Part shown: positions 22,540 to 35,744 of the stretch, piece after piece | How the letters are laid out: each line of letters starts with the position of its first letter | Position numbering within the stretch: position 1 is the first letter of the stretch | NCBI RefSeq assembly: GCF_034190915.1 | Contig: NW_026947503.1 | Location: 23,208,532-23,272,531, forward strand | Length of the DNA stretch: 64,000 nucleotides | Origin: Cavia porcellus | Lineage: Eukaryota > Chordata > Mammalia > Rodentia > Caviidae | Direction: 5' to 3' | Position numbers and translations under genes: made by a program | Notes under the pieces: generated by a model | What the model saw: the letters and a program-made list of their open reading frames with translations, nothing else | The model's database searches: none | What the model was told of the DNA's origin: nothing

Positions 22540-25316
22540 TAATATATTAAACCTCCAAACTCAACGGAGTCAGTATATAATGCAAAGATGTACTAATAAA
22601 AGCTAAAATGAAAAAAAGGGGTTGGTTAGGTGAAGCACAGTTAAAAGAAAGAATGACAGACTATTTGGCTATTTTTAAAATATAGACCTAAGATGAAATT
22701 GCTATAAAAAAGCCAGTAAATATCACTCAAGAAAAACTTGCAACATATTTGTTTATGCTAATTATTTTTGTTCTACTTTCAGTGGAAGATATTTCTGCAA
22801 TTTCAATGTGGAACATCAAAAAGGTGTCTGATAGTTTGATGAACACTTTATCTTTTCTGTGTGAGACCACTGTGTTAAGACTACAACAAAAAAATACTGT
22901 CTATTCTCAGACCATAAAGCTATTTCTGGTCTTTTCAGAAAGTCATTTTTGGAGAAACAATAGGTTGGGACTTCTCTAAAAAGAGAACATTGCTAGGAAC
23001 ATTTAAATCATAAATCATAAAGTGAAGAAAATAGGCAAATCCATTGACAAAGCTTAAGTTTCCTTGCTGATCTCTGGCAGAGCCATGCTCTTAGGCTGTA
23101 TTAACCCAGGTAATTTTTTAATGCACCTTAAATGTAATTTTCATTCAACTATAGTATGAATTAATATCTTATGACAAAAATACAGCGTAAAGATAAATAT
23201 ACAGTTCCCCATATTAGTATGATTCAAGATATATTTCCTGAAAACCTAGCCTTCTATGAGAAGCTACCAGTCATTCTTGTAATACATTCATACTGAGACT
23301 ATAGTTCACTAAGGGTATTTAAATACAAAATGAGTGTATGTGGATGTATAAAATATAATTACTAGACACCTGTAGTGTTTTGTTTTTGCCTTTAGAAATT
23401 AGTAGGGTATGTCGCCAAATGCCAGACAATTGCACAACTTAGAGATATTTAAACTAATTCAAAACACCACAAAAATTCTCTTCTTTTGCAAAGTACCTAT
23501 ATAAGTGTTGTTGGTAAATACTGTACTTTTAAGCAAATAGTATAATACACAGTTGTAATATGATTTGTTATCTTACTCCTTAACCTCAACGGCAAGTGTG
23601 TATTACAGTTCAACAACTCCTATTGTTGTTTCTTTGAGACATTACAACTTAGAAAGTGTCCCCTTGTCAAACATCATGGAAAATGTTACTATATGTGATA
23701 TTTATACCTTAGAGAAAAAAATAAAGGGGAGTTGTTATAGTCTCATCTATGATCAATATAACATGTTTATAATATAACATATGGCATTCCTGCAACTGCT
23801 TCACACACAAGAAATAGGACTCAGCCATCCCTCCATCTTCATAGCCACTGCTATTAGAAAGGGGGAAGATTGAAATAATTGCTCTCATTCTTCCAAAATT
23901 TTTACCCTGCTCCCTGTTTCTATGCTCAGTTTCTGCCTCTGTCATGTCTCTCTCTGTTCCACCAGGCAGTGAACTCTAGTGCTGCTCTCCTCATTAAAAC
24001 TGAATTGATCTGGAGATGCCCTGGGTACTATCACAGCAGAGAAGAAAACTAAAAGTTCTCCTGCCTGCTGCCATTCCTTTGAAAGGCAAGCTGTCTCAAG
24101 CGGAAAACAGATGAACATAATGGGGCCTTCAGGAAGGATAAAACTGATGGGATGGGTGATGTACTCTGAATATAAATATGAAATGGTAAAAAGAAAATCA
24201 AAGTCCTGAACAGAAAGACTACCTCTGAGAATTTTGAAGGTATGTCTTTCATACTTTCTTTGAAGAAAGGTAATATCAGGAAGCAAATCAATTTCAAGTC
24301 ACTGTGGAATGAGGTACCCATACAAGATCTCAGAGTTAAGAGTAAAATGTGTTTTTAAAACTACACCTTGAAGATGTAGTTTTTCTGAGAAATAGTTTAA
24401 CCTTTGTAATAAAAAGCTGTGCATGCTGATAAAATGAATCAAGGGATTCTTAAGTTAGCAAATATAAGGTAAATATTCATGTACTCCTGGAAGGAACTGT
24501 GATGTCATCATGAATTGAAAAGCAGATGGCTTAGATGAAGATGGTGCTATTTTACTCATTTAATTGCTCCTCCTTATACTATACATTCTGTGTTGGTGAC
24601 AACTTTCACAGTCTATTTGAATTAGCCTGGCATCCTCAGCCTCTCTAGCACAGGGCTCTACATTCATTCTTTGTGTATCATGGAAAGTTCAAGCACATAA
24701 ATAAAATATGAGTCATTACTGATGTAAACATAGTTTACAAAATTCTAGGTCATGGGGAAACTACGTAGAGCATTTACTATGGAGAACTGGTAGTCCCAAT
24801 TATATCACAAATTATTTTTATATATGTTAAACTATAAGAGAAATAAAGTGTATAGTGTATACACTATAAAGTGTACAATGTATAAAGTCTATAGTATAAT
24901 ATTATTTAGAAAACTAAAGATTAAATTATAGTTATTTTTCTATTAAGTTCAAGAATAATTAATGATTCTGTCTTTATGGTTGTACAAAATATCTTTACTT
25001 TTAGATGCCACATAGGACCTCCTTTTATTCCTTATAACTAAACTCAGAAAAACTGCCTATATGCAGGATGCAAAGTAAAGAGCACTTTCTAACTAAATTT
25101 CTCCATGTGTATTTTTGTCATCATGAAAAATAATAAACCAGAGCAAGGAACAACAGAAAAAATATACTCAACCATAGATTGTTACCTTTTCTTACCATTT
25201 TATAATGATAGTAAAAATATCTTTCATTAGAAGACATTTTTATGAAAACCTAGATTATATTATAAAAACTTTAACTACCATATGTTGAAATTGGCCATAT
25301 TATAATATAAATTCCT
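22540..25316. other. Unique DNA, nothing recognised
   Basis: No repeat family recognised. Frames of 114 and 90 codons overlap on the minus strand at 23942-24321 without domain similarity. An 18-bp perfect palindrome lies at 24851-24868. Confidence 0.5.
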
Positions 25317-25330
25317 CAGAGTTCCATTGT

Positions 25331-26730
25331 TTTTTTTTTTAATTTAAGAGGAAAAAGAGAAAAACACAAAACAAACCAAAGCGGTGTAAGGGTACACGTA
25401 ATACAGAACTACAAAAAAACAAAACAAAACAAAAAAAACAAAACAAAAAAAAACATAACAGTAAGAAATCACCTGTTAGTATATTACATATTATCATCTT
25501 GAAAATAGTTCCTCAAATCACAGTATCAAAGAATACAAAGTGGACATTCAAATAGGTAGACTGCAAACAGCTGTGTTCAATGATCCAAAAACATTGATAC
25601 AGTCAGCTATTTAACACCCCTAAACACACTTGCTGTTATATCCATTAGAGCTCTTTTTCTTTTTTTTTTCCCTCTCTTTTTTACAATAAAATTCACGCAC
25701 TTTGGATTTCATTACTCCTTAGTGCTTATTACTTTTTTGGGGGGGAGGGGGGGAGAATACAGTCAAATATGGCAAAACAAAGCTGTCAGTCAATACCAAG
25801 GATAGACATAGCACATGATGTAGAACAGAGTACAAGTTTATCAACAATGGTTATCAACGTTGTCCCTTGATTCCTTAAAAAGAATTGTCTATGTCATTAG
25901 ATATTATAAAGTTGGACAAAACAGTAGAGAACAAGACCAATAAAACTTAGGCATTGTAAACATTACAGGACTTCCAAAGAAGACAATAGTCAAACCAGAA
26001 TGGGTATCTTAGTGAATCTTATTGTCTTCAAAGTAGTTGCCTATGTCTTCAAACTTGATACTACCATATAGAATGGAACAGAGTCTAATCAGTCAAAACA
26101 AGATTGTGGGAGTACTACAGGACTTCAAAACAAGTTAATAGGAAATCAAAAAGAGTTACTATTTATATATCCTAATTTTTTGAATTTTTTCTTTAATTAA
26201 GACAAACATAAGAAATGACTAAATAATTTTTTTAAAACAATAAGGGGGAGATTGAGATAAAGCAGGACATAACAATATAACAATAGAGGTCACAGCATGA
26301 CTGTTTCAACAACCTAGTACTTCACCACCATATAACCTGACTTAATAGTAGTTACCATGTCTTTTTCCTTGATATATTTGGATAAATCTTCATATACTCT
26401 AGCTTCAAATATTTTCAAATCAAGAAGCCCAGAATAAAGCCTTTCTAATTAATGAGTGAAAACTTTATAAGGCTCCAAGGCCACCTAATGGGGAATCATG
26501 ATTACCACATATTTTTATATATTTGAATCATTACTTACATTAGGGAAACTATTCGGTATTCATACATGCGAGATTGATTTATTTCACTTATGAGTATGGT
26601 CTCAAGCTGCGCCCATTTATTGATAAATATCTCAATGTGATCCTTCTTTATAGCTGAATAATACTCCATTGTATAGAAATACCACAACTTTTTTATCCAT
26701 TCCTCAGTTGATGGACACTTGGGTTGTTTC
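25331..26730 (-). mobile_element. 5'-truncated L1 with ORF2 C-terminus and 3'UTR
   Basis: Minus-strand element of 1.4 kb. Its 5' part (26730-26535) encodes the ORF2p C-terminus in frame, including 'STEEWIKKLWYFY' and 'EYYSAIKKDHIEIF', ending 'EYRIVSLM'. The T-rich 3'UTR units and terminal module follow, then a tail at about 25331-25345. A perfect 14-bp target duplication 'cagagttccattgt' flanks it (25317-25330 and 26731-26744). A G-run of about 15 bases at 25739-25754 is unusual within the 3'UTR. Confidence 0.92.
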
Positions 26731-26825
26731 CAGAGTTCCATTGTTGTAGACAGTGAATCAGATCCCAGCTTGACCATTTAAGCAAGTATTCAACAGCTCA
26801 GCTTCAGTTTCTTCATTTGTAAAGT

Positions 26826-27170
26826 GTATTAGCCAGCTTTCCATTATCATAGCAAATATCTGAGAAAAGGTTTATTTTGACGCCCAGTTTTGGAGGTTTC
26901 AGTACATGATTGGTTGGCACTTGTCTGGGACCTGTGACACAGCAGCTCTTCATGTTTACAGCACATGAAAAAGCCACTCATTTCATGTCCAGAAAGAGGA
27001 AGAGACTAATACCTCACAATTCTCTCCGATAACATAATTCCCAGTGACCTAAAATCTCCCACTAAATCCTGCCTATTTAAGGTGTCACCACCTCCAAATA
27101 GCACCAGGCTAAAAACCAAACCTTTAGCATATGAGGTGTATGGGGACAATACAAGAACAAAGCACAGCAG
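26826..27170 (-). mobile_element. MaLR LTR (MST/MLT1-like), antisense
   Basis: On the plus strand the antisense landmarks run in order: 'ttagccagctttccattatc', 'gaaaaggtttattttga', 'ggaggtttcagtacatgat', 'ggtgtcaccacctcca' and 'ggtgtatggggacaata'. This is a MaLR LTR on the minus strand, diverged, without internal sequence. Confidence 0.7.
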
Positions 27171-27327
27171 CGAGTAAAGTAACAGAAACTTACTGCTTGA
27201 AAGCAAGCATTTTAGCAATAAATGGTATAATACATACAAAGTAGGTACATATTGCAGACATCTTTAATGTCTTTCAATGAGTAGTAATATGCGTTCTTGA
27301 TTACAAAAGATCGCTTTTATATCCAAC

Positions 27328-27530
27328 AATCTTCAAAGTCCCAGGTACAATTCTGAGCACTTGATAAATATTGAATCTTCATGTTGCCACTCCAAGTAAA
27401 AATACTTATTATTCTCAGTTTATATAAGAGTAGATTGAGGTACAGAAAGATTCCCACACCTGGTAATTTCAGAACTGGGATTTGGATTCAGGTGCTGAAG
27501 TTCCAGAATGCATGCTTTTTATGATTTCAC
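27328..27530 (+). repeat. MIR SINE
   Basis: 'ccaggtacaattctgagcac', 'ttattctcagtttatataag', 'attgaggtacagaaag', 'cagaactgggatttgga' and 'ccagaatgcatgcttt' reproduce the MIR core order. Ancient mammal-wide repeat, diverged. Confidence 0.85.
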
Positions 27531-27534
27531 TCCA

Positions 27535-29035
27535 GCCATTCATATGCCCATTTTTAAAATGTGTTCACTCTTTAATACACAGATGATATTTATATGCCCT
27601 ATTAGGTCAAATCAACATTCATTTTAAGCATTCTAAAGAAATTATACAAGTTGCCTGTGAAAGAAATGACTCAGTTTTTAGTACTTTGGAAAGTGTCTAT
27701 GTGTCCCCCTTTTGACTTGTGAATAACCATTCATTCTTTTTTTATTCTACCATCATCAATTTGTATATTTCTTTGTAGTTACATAAATATGATTCACTTA
27801 TAATCTTCCTTAAAACTATATTTGCTATCTGATTGTTTGTACAGGATGTTCTTTGAATAACATTCAGGTTATTTTTGGTTAAGTATCTAGTTCATTGATA
27901 CTGACTGTTAGGGAAATGTGCCAATGTAATTTTCCTGATAGCCTAAAATGATTTAAAATATAGTTGCTTCACAAGAAGAAATATATAATCAGTGAATGAC
28001 CTGCCAAGAACAAAATTTCTGGACACATGTTCATATAGAAAATGTTTAAAAAGCAAAAAAGAGGGGTACCATAAAATTTATATCCTGTGCTTCTATGTTT
28101 CAATATCTTAAAGAAACAGAATTAAAATGGAAGAAAATTGATTCCATTTGTACCAAGATTTACCAAGAACTGAGTCCATTAGAGATCCTCTTCTAGGTAT
28201 TCATTATATCAAACTCAAATAATAACTGATCCATTTAGAAATTATGGAATTTTTGGAAACCTGAAAATATTGAAGACTATAGTTAGTCTACAAGATCATC
28301 AAATACTTAATTGAATAGGAAAATATGATAAGAATCCCTACTAAATGATGAAAATAGAGCATTAAAATATGTTGAGAGAGACATTCTCTAAAGTAACTTA
28401 TATATTGTTTCCTAAATTGACCACATATGCTGACATTTGCAGTGGAAGAAGAGTTTCAATTCTGAATTCTGAAAACACTTTTTAAATGACAGCAATGTAC
28501 AAGACATGCTGTGTATTTCAGCTACAAAGGACTAGCTCAAGTTCTTACAAAAAAGTGCAGAGACCAGACAATGAACAGAAGATCAGCAGATACCATATAC
28601 CATAAGGCAGGAAGAGGTTTCACAACTCTCCTAAGAAATGTAAAAATGTGTGTGAACCATAAAAATTAAAGGCCATTAAAGGTCCTATGCCAGTGGGCTG
28701 AGTATGGACTTTCATCATGAAGTTTATACAAAATCAACCAAGTATTTTAAACAAGAGAAACCTCTTTATAAAATATGAACTTCAAATATGAACTATCCTG
28801 ATTTGGGGCTAGAAAGACAATGAGTTAGAAGAAGGAATCCTGGCGTTTGTAAATACTATTAAAAGGACAAGCAATAATCAAAGTGAAACATGAGGAATGG
28901 CTGAACTCAGGTAATATAAATGGATGGAAGACTAAAGAAATACCCAGGAAACTATTGTGTTTTAGATCTAAAATGTTACCCAAAAGTCTCATGAATATAT
29001 AGGTAGGGTCAGATTCAAAGAGATATATAACTTGG
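27535..29035. other. Unique AT-rich DNA, nothing recognised
   Basis: No repeat family or exon could be supported. Confidence 0.5.
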
Positions 29036-29270
29036 AAGTGTGGCCTGGCAGGGTATATTATCCTTGGCTCCTTCCCTATCTCTCTCTGCTTTCTGATTTC
29101 CATGGGATAACGGCTACCCTCCTCCAGGTCCTTCCACTATGCCTTTTCTGCTTTGGGGCCCATCACCATTGGAATAAACCTACTGGAAACTCAGCCAAAT
29201 TAAATTCTACTCTTAAACGACAGGTGTCTAGTATCATGTCCCAGAAATAGGAAAGCTGACTCTTCCAGAG
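29036..29270 (+). mobile_element. Possible MaLR/ERVL LTR 3' half
   Basis: 'ccttggctccttccctatct', 'ttccatgggataacgg', 'ctgctttggggcccatcacc', 'ggaaactcagccaaattaaa' and 'gaaagctgactct' resemble the 3' half of MaLR-type LTRs in order. The start is unclear. Confidence 0.45.
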
Positions 29271-29274
29271 ATTC

Positions 29275-30040
29275 AAATAACAAAACTTGGAGAGAGGTTG
29301 TCTTCTACAAATGGAAGAGGACTCAGACCAGTGGGAAGATCTTAGGGACCATTCAGTAATACAGAAAAAAGGAAAAGAAGCAAACCAGAGTTGGTACCTG
29401 TACAAAGAGACAAAAAAATTTAACACAAAAGAAACATTGGAGTTTAAAAATATCAAAGATACAACCAACAAAAATGCTACCTTCAAATAACTGAGTATGT
29501 ATTGTGGAGACAGAGCAGACCACAATTAGTATTAATAAAATGAGTTTTATGCTGACATGACTTGTGGCCTGGATTATTCAAGGTCATATTAATCTTTAAA
29601 TCAAAGGCCAGAGCCAAGGCTAGCAGTCTGTGAAGTTGTGATGCCTCCAAACAACATGTTAGCTGAGGACTAGACTCATGCAAAGTCAGTCTAGCTCAGT
29701 AGTCACAGTTATCAGACAACTGAGTTACTAATTAACCATGATCTGCTCCTGCATGCTTTTCCAAAAATGCATTAATTCTCAATTTTTAAATCTTGACCAC
29801 ATCTGTAGTTCACCTCCACTTCCTGAAGCCCAAGAGCACTTCCTCCAATCAAGCTGAACACCTAATAAAAGCCAAAGACACCATGACTTATTGTCCTACT
29901 CCATAATTGGGCTTTGACTATCCAGTAGCCTAAGTCTACAGATCAAATATATATTTTGTGTGTGTTTTAGTCTGTTGTCATAAGTCTGAGCAGATGTGAT
30001 GAAATGCAAGCTAGAGATTAAAATTCAAGGGACATAAATT
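29275..30040. other. Unique DNA, nothing recognised
   Basis: Short open frames (29287-29490 plus, 29163-29525 minus) have no similarity I can name. No repeat recognised. Confidence 0.45.
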
Positions 30041-30044
30041 AATT

Positions 30045-30265
30045 TAACATATATAATAATATCTCCTTTGTTGCATAAAACATGTTCCAAGATCCCCAGT
30101 GTATGCCTGAATCCACAGGTATTACCAAACCCTATGCATACTGTGTTTTTTCCTATACACACATATCTATGATAAAGTCCACTTCATAGGCACACTAAGG
30201 GATTAGCAAAAATTGTTAATAATGTAGAACAAATAAAATAGTATACTATAATATAAATATTAGAG
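30045..30265 (+). mobile_element. Old DNA transposon remnant (Tigger/mariner-like)
   Basis: 'ttccaagatccccagtgta', 'tgcctgaatccacaggtat' and 'tgtgttttttcctatacaca' match words I associate with an old mammalian Tc1/mariner-superfamily MITE. Ends and target site are not clear. Confidence 0.45.
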
Positions 30266-30293
30266 ATTTCTCTCCTTCTTAAAAAAACTTACT

Positions 30294-30378
30294 TGGACCT
30301 AGGACATAGCTCAGCAACATAATCACCTACCTGGCAAGTGCGAGGTCTTGAGTTCGATTCCCATTATATAAAAAAAGG
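30294..30378 (+). mobile_element. ID SINE
   Basis: 'acatagctcagcaacataat', 'ctacctggcaagtgcgaggt' and 'gagttcgattcccattat' followed by A-rich sequence. The B-box 'gttcgattcc' is intact. No clear target duplication. Confidence 0.85.
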
Positions 30379-30384
30379 ACAGAG

Positions 30385-31530
30385 TTACTGACACAAGTAC
30401 CATGATACTACAACAACTGATCCAATGACCAAGGTGGCTATTAAGGGACTGATTGGTGAGTAGTAGATACAGTGTGGATAAATGAGAGGTATAATGTACC
30501 TCTGTAGCAACAGGGAGTTAAACAATACAAGATTTCTTCATGGTACCAAGAATGAAACAATTTAAAACAAGAATTACTTATTCCTAGAATTTTTAATTTA
30601 ATACTTTTGAGGCATTTGAACTGTAAAACTGTAGAAAAAATAAAATAGGGTAAGACTACCAGACATCTGCCAAAGGATCACAAAAAATCACCCACTAAGG
30701 ATCAGTCACAAAAGGAAAGAAGCATGTCAAAACGCAAATAAACATGTGGAAAATTATTTTTTAAAGGATAGACTGGGAAGAAAAGTCTGAGAAACAACAA
30801 AGAACTAGCAAAAGAAATCAAAAGAAAACGAAGAGAAAATGTTCACTCAAAAGCTTTCCTCAGTTGGCTTCAAAGAAGAAAGTAGAAATTAATCAACAAT
30901 GACAAATATTTCAACATTTTAGAACTAAAAGAAAAACCCTAAAATACTTCTCTAAGATAACTGAACTAAGCAGAGAGAAGAATTTTATGTGCTTTACATA
31001 TACAACAGAATGGTTTAAAACTTTTGTCAAGGTAATGTCCTTTTACATCTAGATAAGCTTATAGCCTGGATTTCATTTACAGGAAATAGTGGATTAAAAG
31101 AGTGAGCCAGTTTCTTTTAGGAGCCAGGAAGCACTGCTGCATTCTCCCACAGCTATGCCTGCAAACTTTCCTCTAAATAGATAACCTGGGCTCTAGAGAC
31201 ACCACAAAATACCCAGTGTTTGCTGAATTTTGCTTTAGTAGGAACAGAAATATGACTTAACTATGGCCAATAAATATGAAGTGATGGAAGGAGTCTTTTG
31301 CCAAAGATATCCTACTATGAAATAAAAAAATTCAAATATGAGGAGCCCTCTGTTACTGCAACTTCTGACTCCATTACTTTTACCCTCACCCTTTACCCTG
31401 ACTTTGAAAGCAGTTTAACAGGACATGATATTGCAATCTAGTGCAATCACCCGATGAACATAGAAATAGACATTACTGACAAACTTAGGACAACAGTACT
31501 AACAGACTGAGGGAAATTGAGTCCTTATCT
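30385..31530. other. Unique A-rich DNA, nothing recognised
   Basis: No repeat or exon recognised. Confidence 0.45.
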
Positions 31531-31534
31531 TGAT

Positions 31535-31990
31535 TACTTTTCTATTTACAGAGATGAAATACATGAACATTCAAAGTTAAAGGAGGAAAAGTTTATTTCA
31601 GTTCACAGTGGAGGTTCAGTCCATAGTTGGCTGGCCCTTAGGCAGGGCACCTAGGCAGGGACATGGCAGAAGACAAATGGTCCCTGACAGGGCAGGAAAG
31701 GAGCAGCAGTAGAAGCAGCAGTTGAAGTAGCAGCAGTGCAATGTCTTCCTTATTTTTTTTTATTTTTATTTTATCCCATTCAGGTAATAAGTCTTTTGGG
31801 TGGTGCCACCCACATCCAGGATGGGCCTTCTCATTATACTCATCCAGAACTATACTAAACCAATCAGTGAGCTAATTTAGTACTACAACTCCTTAATCCT
31901 AGCCTTTTACACCCTAGAACCAGGCAGTTTTGAAAAACCCCACATATCAGTGCATGAGGCTTTGGGCGACAGGGGACATCTAGACACAAG
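31535..31990 (-). mobile_element. Possible MaLR-type LTR, antisense
   Basis: The plus strand shows antisense LTR words: 'attacttttctatttacag', 'gaaaagtttatttcagttca', 'tggtgccacccacatccagg', 'aaccaatcagtgagctaat' and 'ggctttgggcgacagggga'. A T-rich simple tract interrupts it near 31750-31777. Family assignment is tentative. Confidence 0.55.
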
Positions 31991-34334
31991 TAGCAGTAGT
32001 CTTCCTATGTAATAATACTGTAGGTTGAAAATAAACTTGAACACACTAATCTCTGTATTGTTTCTACATGAGAAAATGTCATATCACTTAATTCAATTTC
32101 CATCAAATATTCTGCAACTTGTAGTGAAGAGCATCCTTAACCATGAACCCTACATACTCAAGAGCCTAGTCTATACTAAATACAAAAAAGTATCAATTCA
32201 TTTTCTATGAACAAGAGTTATGATATAGGGCTACTTCTAAAAAACATTAGGCCATATAAAATATCTAGTAAAGGGAATAACAGATATTCCTATTATAATG
32301 ACAATGCTGATTTTGACAAAGGTGATTGAAGCATACAGCCTGAAGTATCTATCATGCTCCTGAAAAGTTTAAAATTAATGGTTCCAAGGAATTCTGGGGA
32401 AGATTTCATCTGAGATACAAGAAATTAATGAGGTCAGCACATATCTACTCTTCAACTTCCACAGGGAAAAAAACTACAGCAAAATAAAAGAAAGAAAATT
32501 TTTTAAAAGCTGTATGTCCAGGAAACAGCTTAGTATATCCAAATAAACTTCTCCCTTAGTCCTCAATTTGAGACTTAAGGTCCAAGTTATTTTTCTTTAT
32601 TTCCAGATACAGTATCTTATAGTAATTAAAAGTATAAATAGTTATGGTAATATCCTTACACATAGCAGTAATGAGGCCAGAATTAAAATGAACAAGAAAC
32701 ATATCAAACAGATGCAGTTTATCAAAGCAAATATTCACCTATAAAGGGTGAGGGCAAGCAAATCCATAAAAGAGAGGTTTTCCTTCATCCTTCCAATTGT
32801 TAGATTCTTTCAGAGGAATAATAGAGTGTCTAGGAACATTGTTTTCCTTCCTAAAAAAGATTCCCTTTATTTGTACAACTAACAAAATTACCAGGGTTGG
32901 TTCAGAAGGGTTTGGAAAATATCATTGCTTTATCCATTTGAGTAAAGAAACAAATTTCTTATAAGAAATGTGAGTCTGAGATTTTTTAATGTTAAAGAAC
33001 TGCAGTTAAATCAAAATTATAATTACAATGATTGCAGTTAACTTTTTTAACAATGAGAACAGTCCTTCGGTGCTAGTGTGTAAAGCAGAATACTGTAAGT
33101 GTGCTTAAGATCAAAGGAAGGCTTCTTTTGCGTTCTTTTAGCACAAGTGCAATCCAGCTCTTTGAGGTACTCAGCAAGTACTTTCTGCTACAATCTTCCC
33201 AGTGACTTTATTCAAGTTACAAGGCTCTTCTTGAATGTCTAAGAATACATCTATTGCATTCAAATTGTCTGTTTGTTCAAGAATTATCTGTTTCCAACTA
33301 ATTCATGAGACTCACAAATTACAGTAACTGCAGGAATCTGAGACAATAGTCAGAAAGAACAGGAGACTCCATGTGCTTTCAATGAAGGGAAACTAGTTGG
33401 CCTTGTGAGAAATGTTAAGTTTGACTGGAGAAAAGAGTATTGTCACTCAATAGACAAAATTTTTATAAACTTCAAGAAAAAAGTCCCCAAGGATAAATAA
33501 ATGCATGCATGAATTCTGCAGCAAAAGCAATGCATTTGGAAAACTCTAGGGGTTCAGAATTATGTTTCATTAACTGTTATTTTTGAGACAGAGCTACATT
33601 CTGAAGAACTCCACAGGTGAGCTGAAAGCATAATTAATAATATTTTAATGAAGTTCAATCATAGATAATTAGTAGGCCTATTATTAAATTAAGGACATTA
33701 GAGGATTATCATTTCAAACAAAATCTTTATAAATTAATAATCAGAAGAACAAAAAGCCAAGCATACTTTGACACCAGGTGCCAGAAAATTTACCAAGGCC
33801 CTCTATGTATAGTGAATATTTTAGTGACAGCAATCCTTTATTTTTTTCTTTACTTTTATAGTAGCAAATTATCAAGGCTCCTCTACATTTCAAGAGAACT
33901 CTTCACATATTCTTAACGTCTATGTTTATATGTAATCTTTTGATTTGTCTATTTTAATAATGTCCTAACTAGTATCTCTGGATAGTGCATTACAACTGAT
34001 TAACTGGAGAGATTCTGCTTGAAGCAGTCTATTAACATTCACAGGCAAAACAGGGTCCTAAGAGAATAACATAAAAGTATAACATTATGTTTTCCACTCA
34101 GGTACAGCTAAAATTGTCATACTTAACTTACTCAACTTGCAGTAATGTTTGCAAAAATTATCATTTCTAAATGCAAATATATTATCTTAGGCTATAATTA
34201 ATATTTTGAACCATTATATAGTAACTAAAAACTAGTGTATCTGCTAAGCAAATAACAGTACTGAGAAGGAAAACAGAAATTTTGAGGAAAGGCAAAGACA
34301 GAAGATGAGACATGGGAATGATGGTGATATCATA
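31991..34334. other. Unique AT-rich DNA, nothing recognised
   Basis: No repeat family, tandem array or plausible exon was recognised. Confidence 0.5.
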
Positions 34335-34855
34335 GGCTGAACTGTGTCAATGAAATTCACATGTTTGGGGGCTGGGGATTTAGCTCAGCGACATAAGCGC
34401 CTGCCTTGCAAGCAGGCAGTCATGAGTTTGATCCCTGGTACGATAAAAAAAGGAAAAAGACAAAAAAAAAAAAAAAAAGAAAGAAATTCACATGTTGAAG
34501 CTGTAATCCCCAGTGTGACTGCATTTGGAGGTAAGATCTTTATTGAGGTAATTCTGAACCAAGATCTAAAAGGAGTTGTCTTAATCCAAAAGAATTGGTG
34601 TCTTGTTAAACAGCAGAGTCACAGCCTGCTCATTCTCCACTATACTGCATGTACACGCAGAAATAAAAATGTGGGAACAAGGCAGCACTCTACAAACTGG
34701 GAAGAAAGGTCTCATCAGAAACTAACCCTGGAACCACTCGATCTTGGTCATCTAGTCTGTGTAAATGTGAACAAAAGTGCTTGTTTGTTGGACAGTTGAT
34801 CGTGACTATGTTGGTCTGTGTTAAGCTAACTGCAGCTCAAGTAAACAGTGAGAAA
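34335..34855 (+). mobile_element. MaLR LTR (MLT1-like) split by an ID SINE
   Basis: 'ggctgaactgtgtcaatg', then after the SINE 'catgttgaagctgtaatccc', 'gtgactgcatttggaggta', 'cagaaactaaccctgg', 'accactcgatcttggtca' and 'tggtctgtgttaagct' follow the usual MaLR order. The ID SINE at 34366-34482 interrupts it and must be younger. Confidence 0.7.
34366..34482 (+). mobile_element. Well-preserved ID SINE
   Basis: 'ggggctggggatttagctca', 'cctgccttgcaagcaggcag' and 'gagtttgatccctggtac', followed by an A-rich tail of about 40 bases with a 17-base A run. A perfect 14-bp target duplication 'gaaattcacatgtt' flanks it (34352-34365 and 34483-34496). The best preserved SINE in the window, with recognisable RNA polymerase III A and B boxes, so probably a fairly recent copy. 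Confidence 0.93.
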
Positions 34856-35744
34856 TCCTAAAAAACACATCACTGAGAAACAGTTCCTAACTAAAGAGAT
34901 CTTCACATCAACAACAAGTTCTCCTCACTCTATTTGACCTCAACACCAGAAAAAGAGAAAAGATGAAATACATGAAATAACAATGGAACATAAAAGCCCC
35001 AAAGTCTCTCAACTCTCTCAAAGCAGGATCAAAGGTTACAGATGAAAAAGTAAATAAACTTCAGGTCGTGGAGTGTGGTGAAGTTATTAAAGGAGATCAG
35101 TGAGTTCAAAGAGGACATGACCCAAACGATTATGGAACTAAGGCTAACATGAAAATGATCAAGGTAGATACAGGAGAAAAAAATAAAAATATAGAAGAGC
35201 TGACCAAAATTGTTCAGAACACGAATGGAAAAAAATCACAAAATATATGGACTCCATAAAAGGTACCAGACAGAATTCCAGAAATCAAAAAAATGTATAA
35301 AATTCTTAAATTGCAGAAATGACCAAGGTGAAGATGGGAAATCAAAGACAAAATGGAAAAGTCACAATTAATTACTCAGATGAGGCTTACAAATAGTAAG
35401 AGAACAAGAAAAATTCATCGTATGGCTACTATATGACAATAAGATTAACCTCAGGTTAATTGGAGTTAGAGAAAAATTGAAAGACAGCATAAATGAAATT
35501 TAAAACAGAAGTGATAATAGTAAATTTCCCTAGTATGAGGAAAGATTTCAACTTACAAGTAAGGCCTATAGAACACCAATTAAATTCAGTGGGAAAAAAA
35601 CAAATCCCCATAACAAATCATAGTCAAAATCAATTGTCCAACAAAATCCCAGAATCTTAAAAGCAGTCAAAGAAAATCAAAACATAATCACATATAAAGG
35701 TAATGCTATCAAGATTACTTCTGACTTCTCAGCACAAATCTTAA

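Noticed and set aside
23942..24321. Two overlapping minus-strand frames in unique DNA
   Set aside because: No recognisable family, and overlapping phases argue for chance; kept as unannotated.
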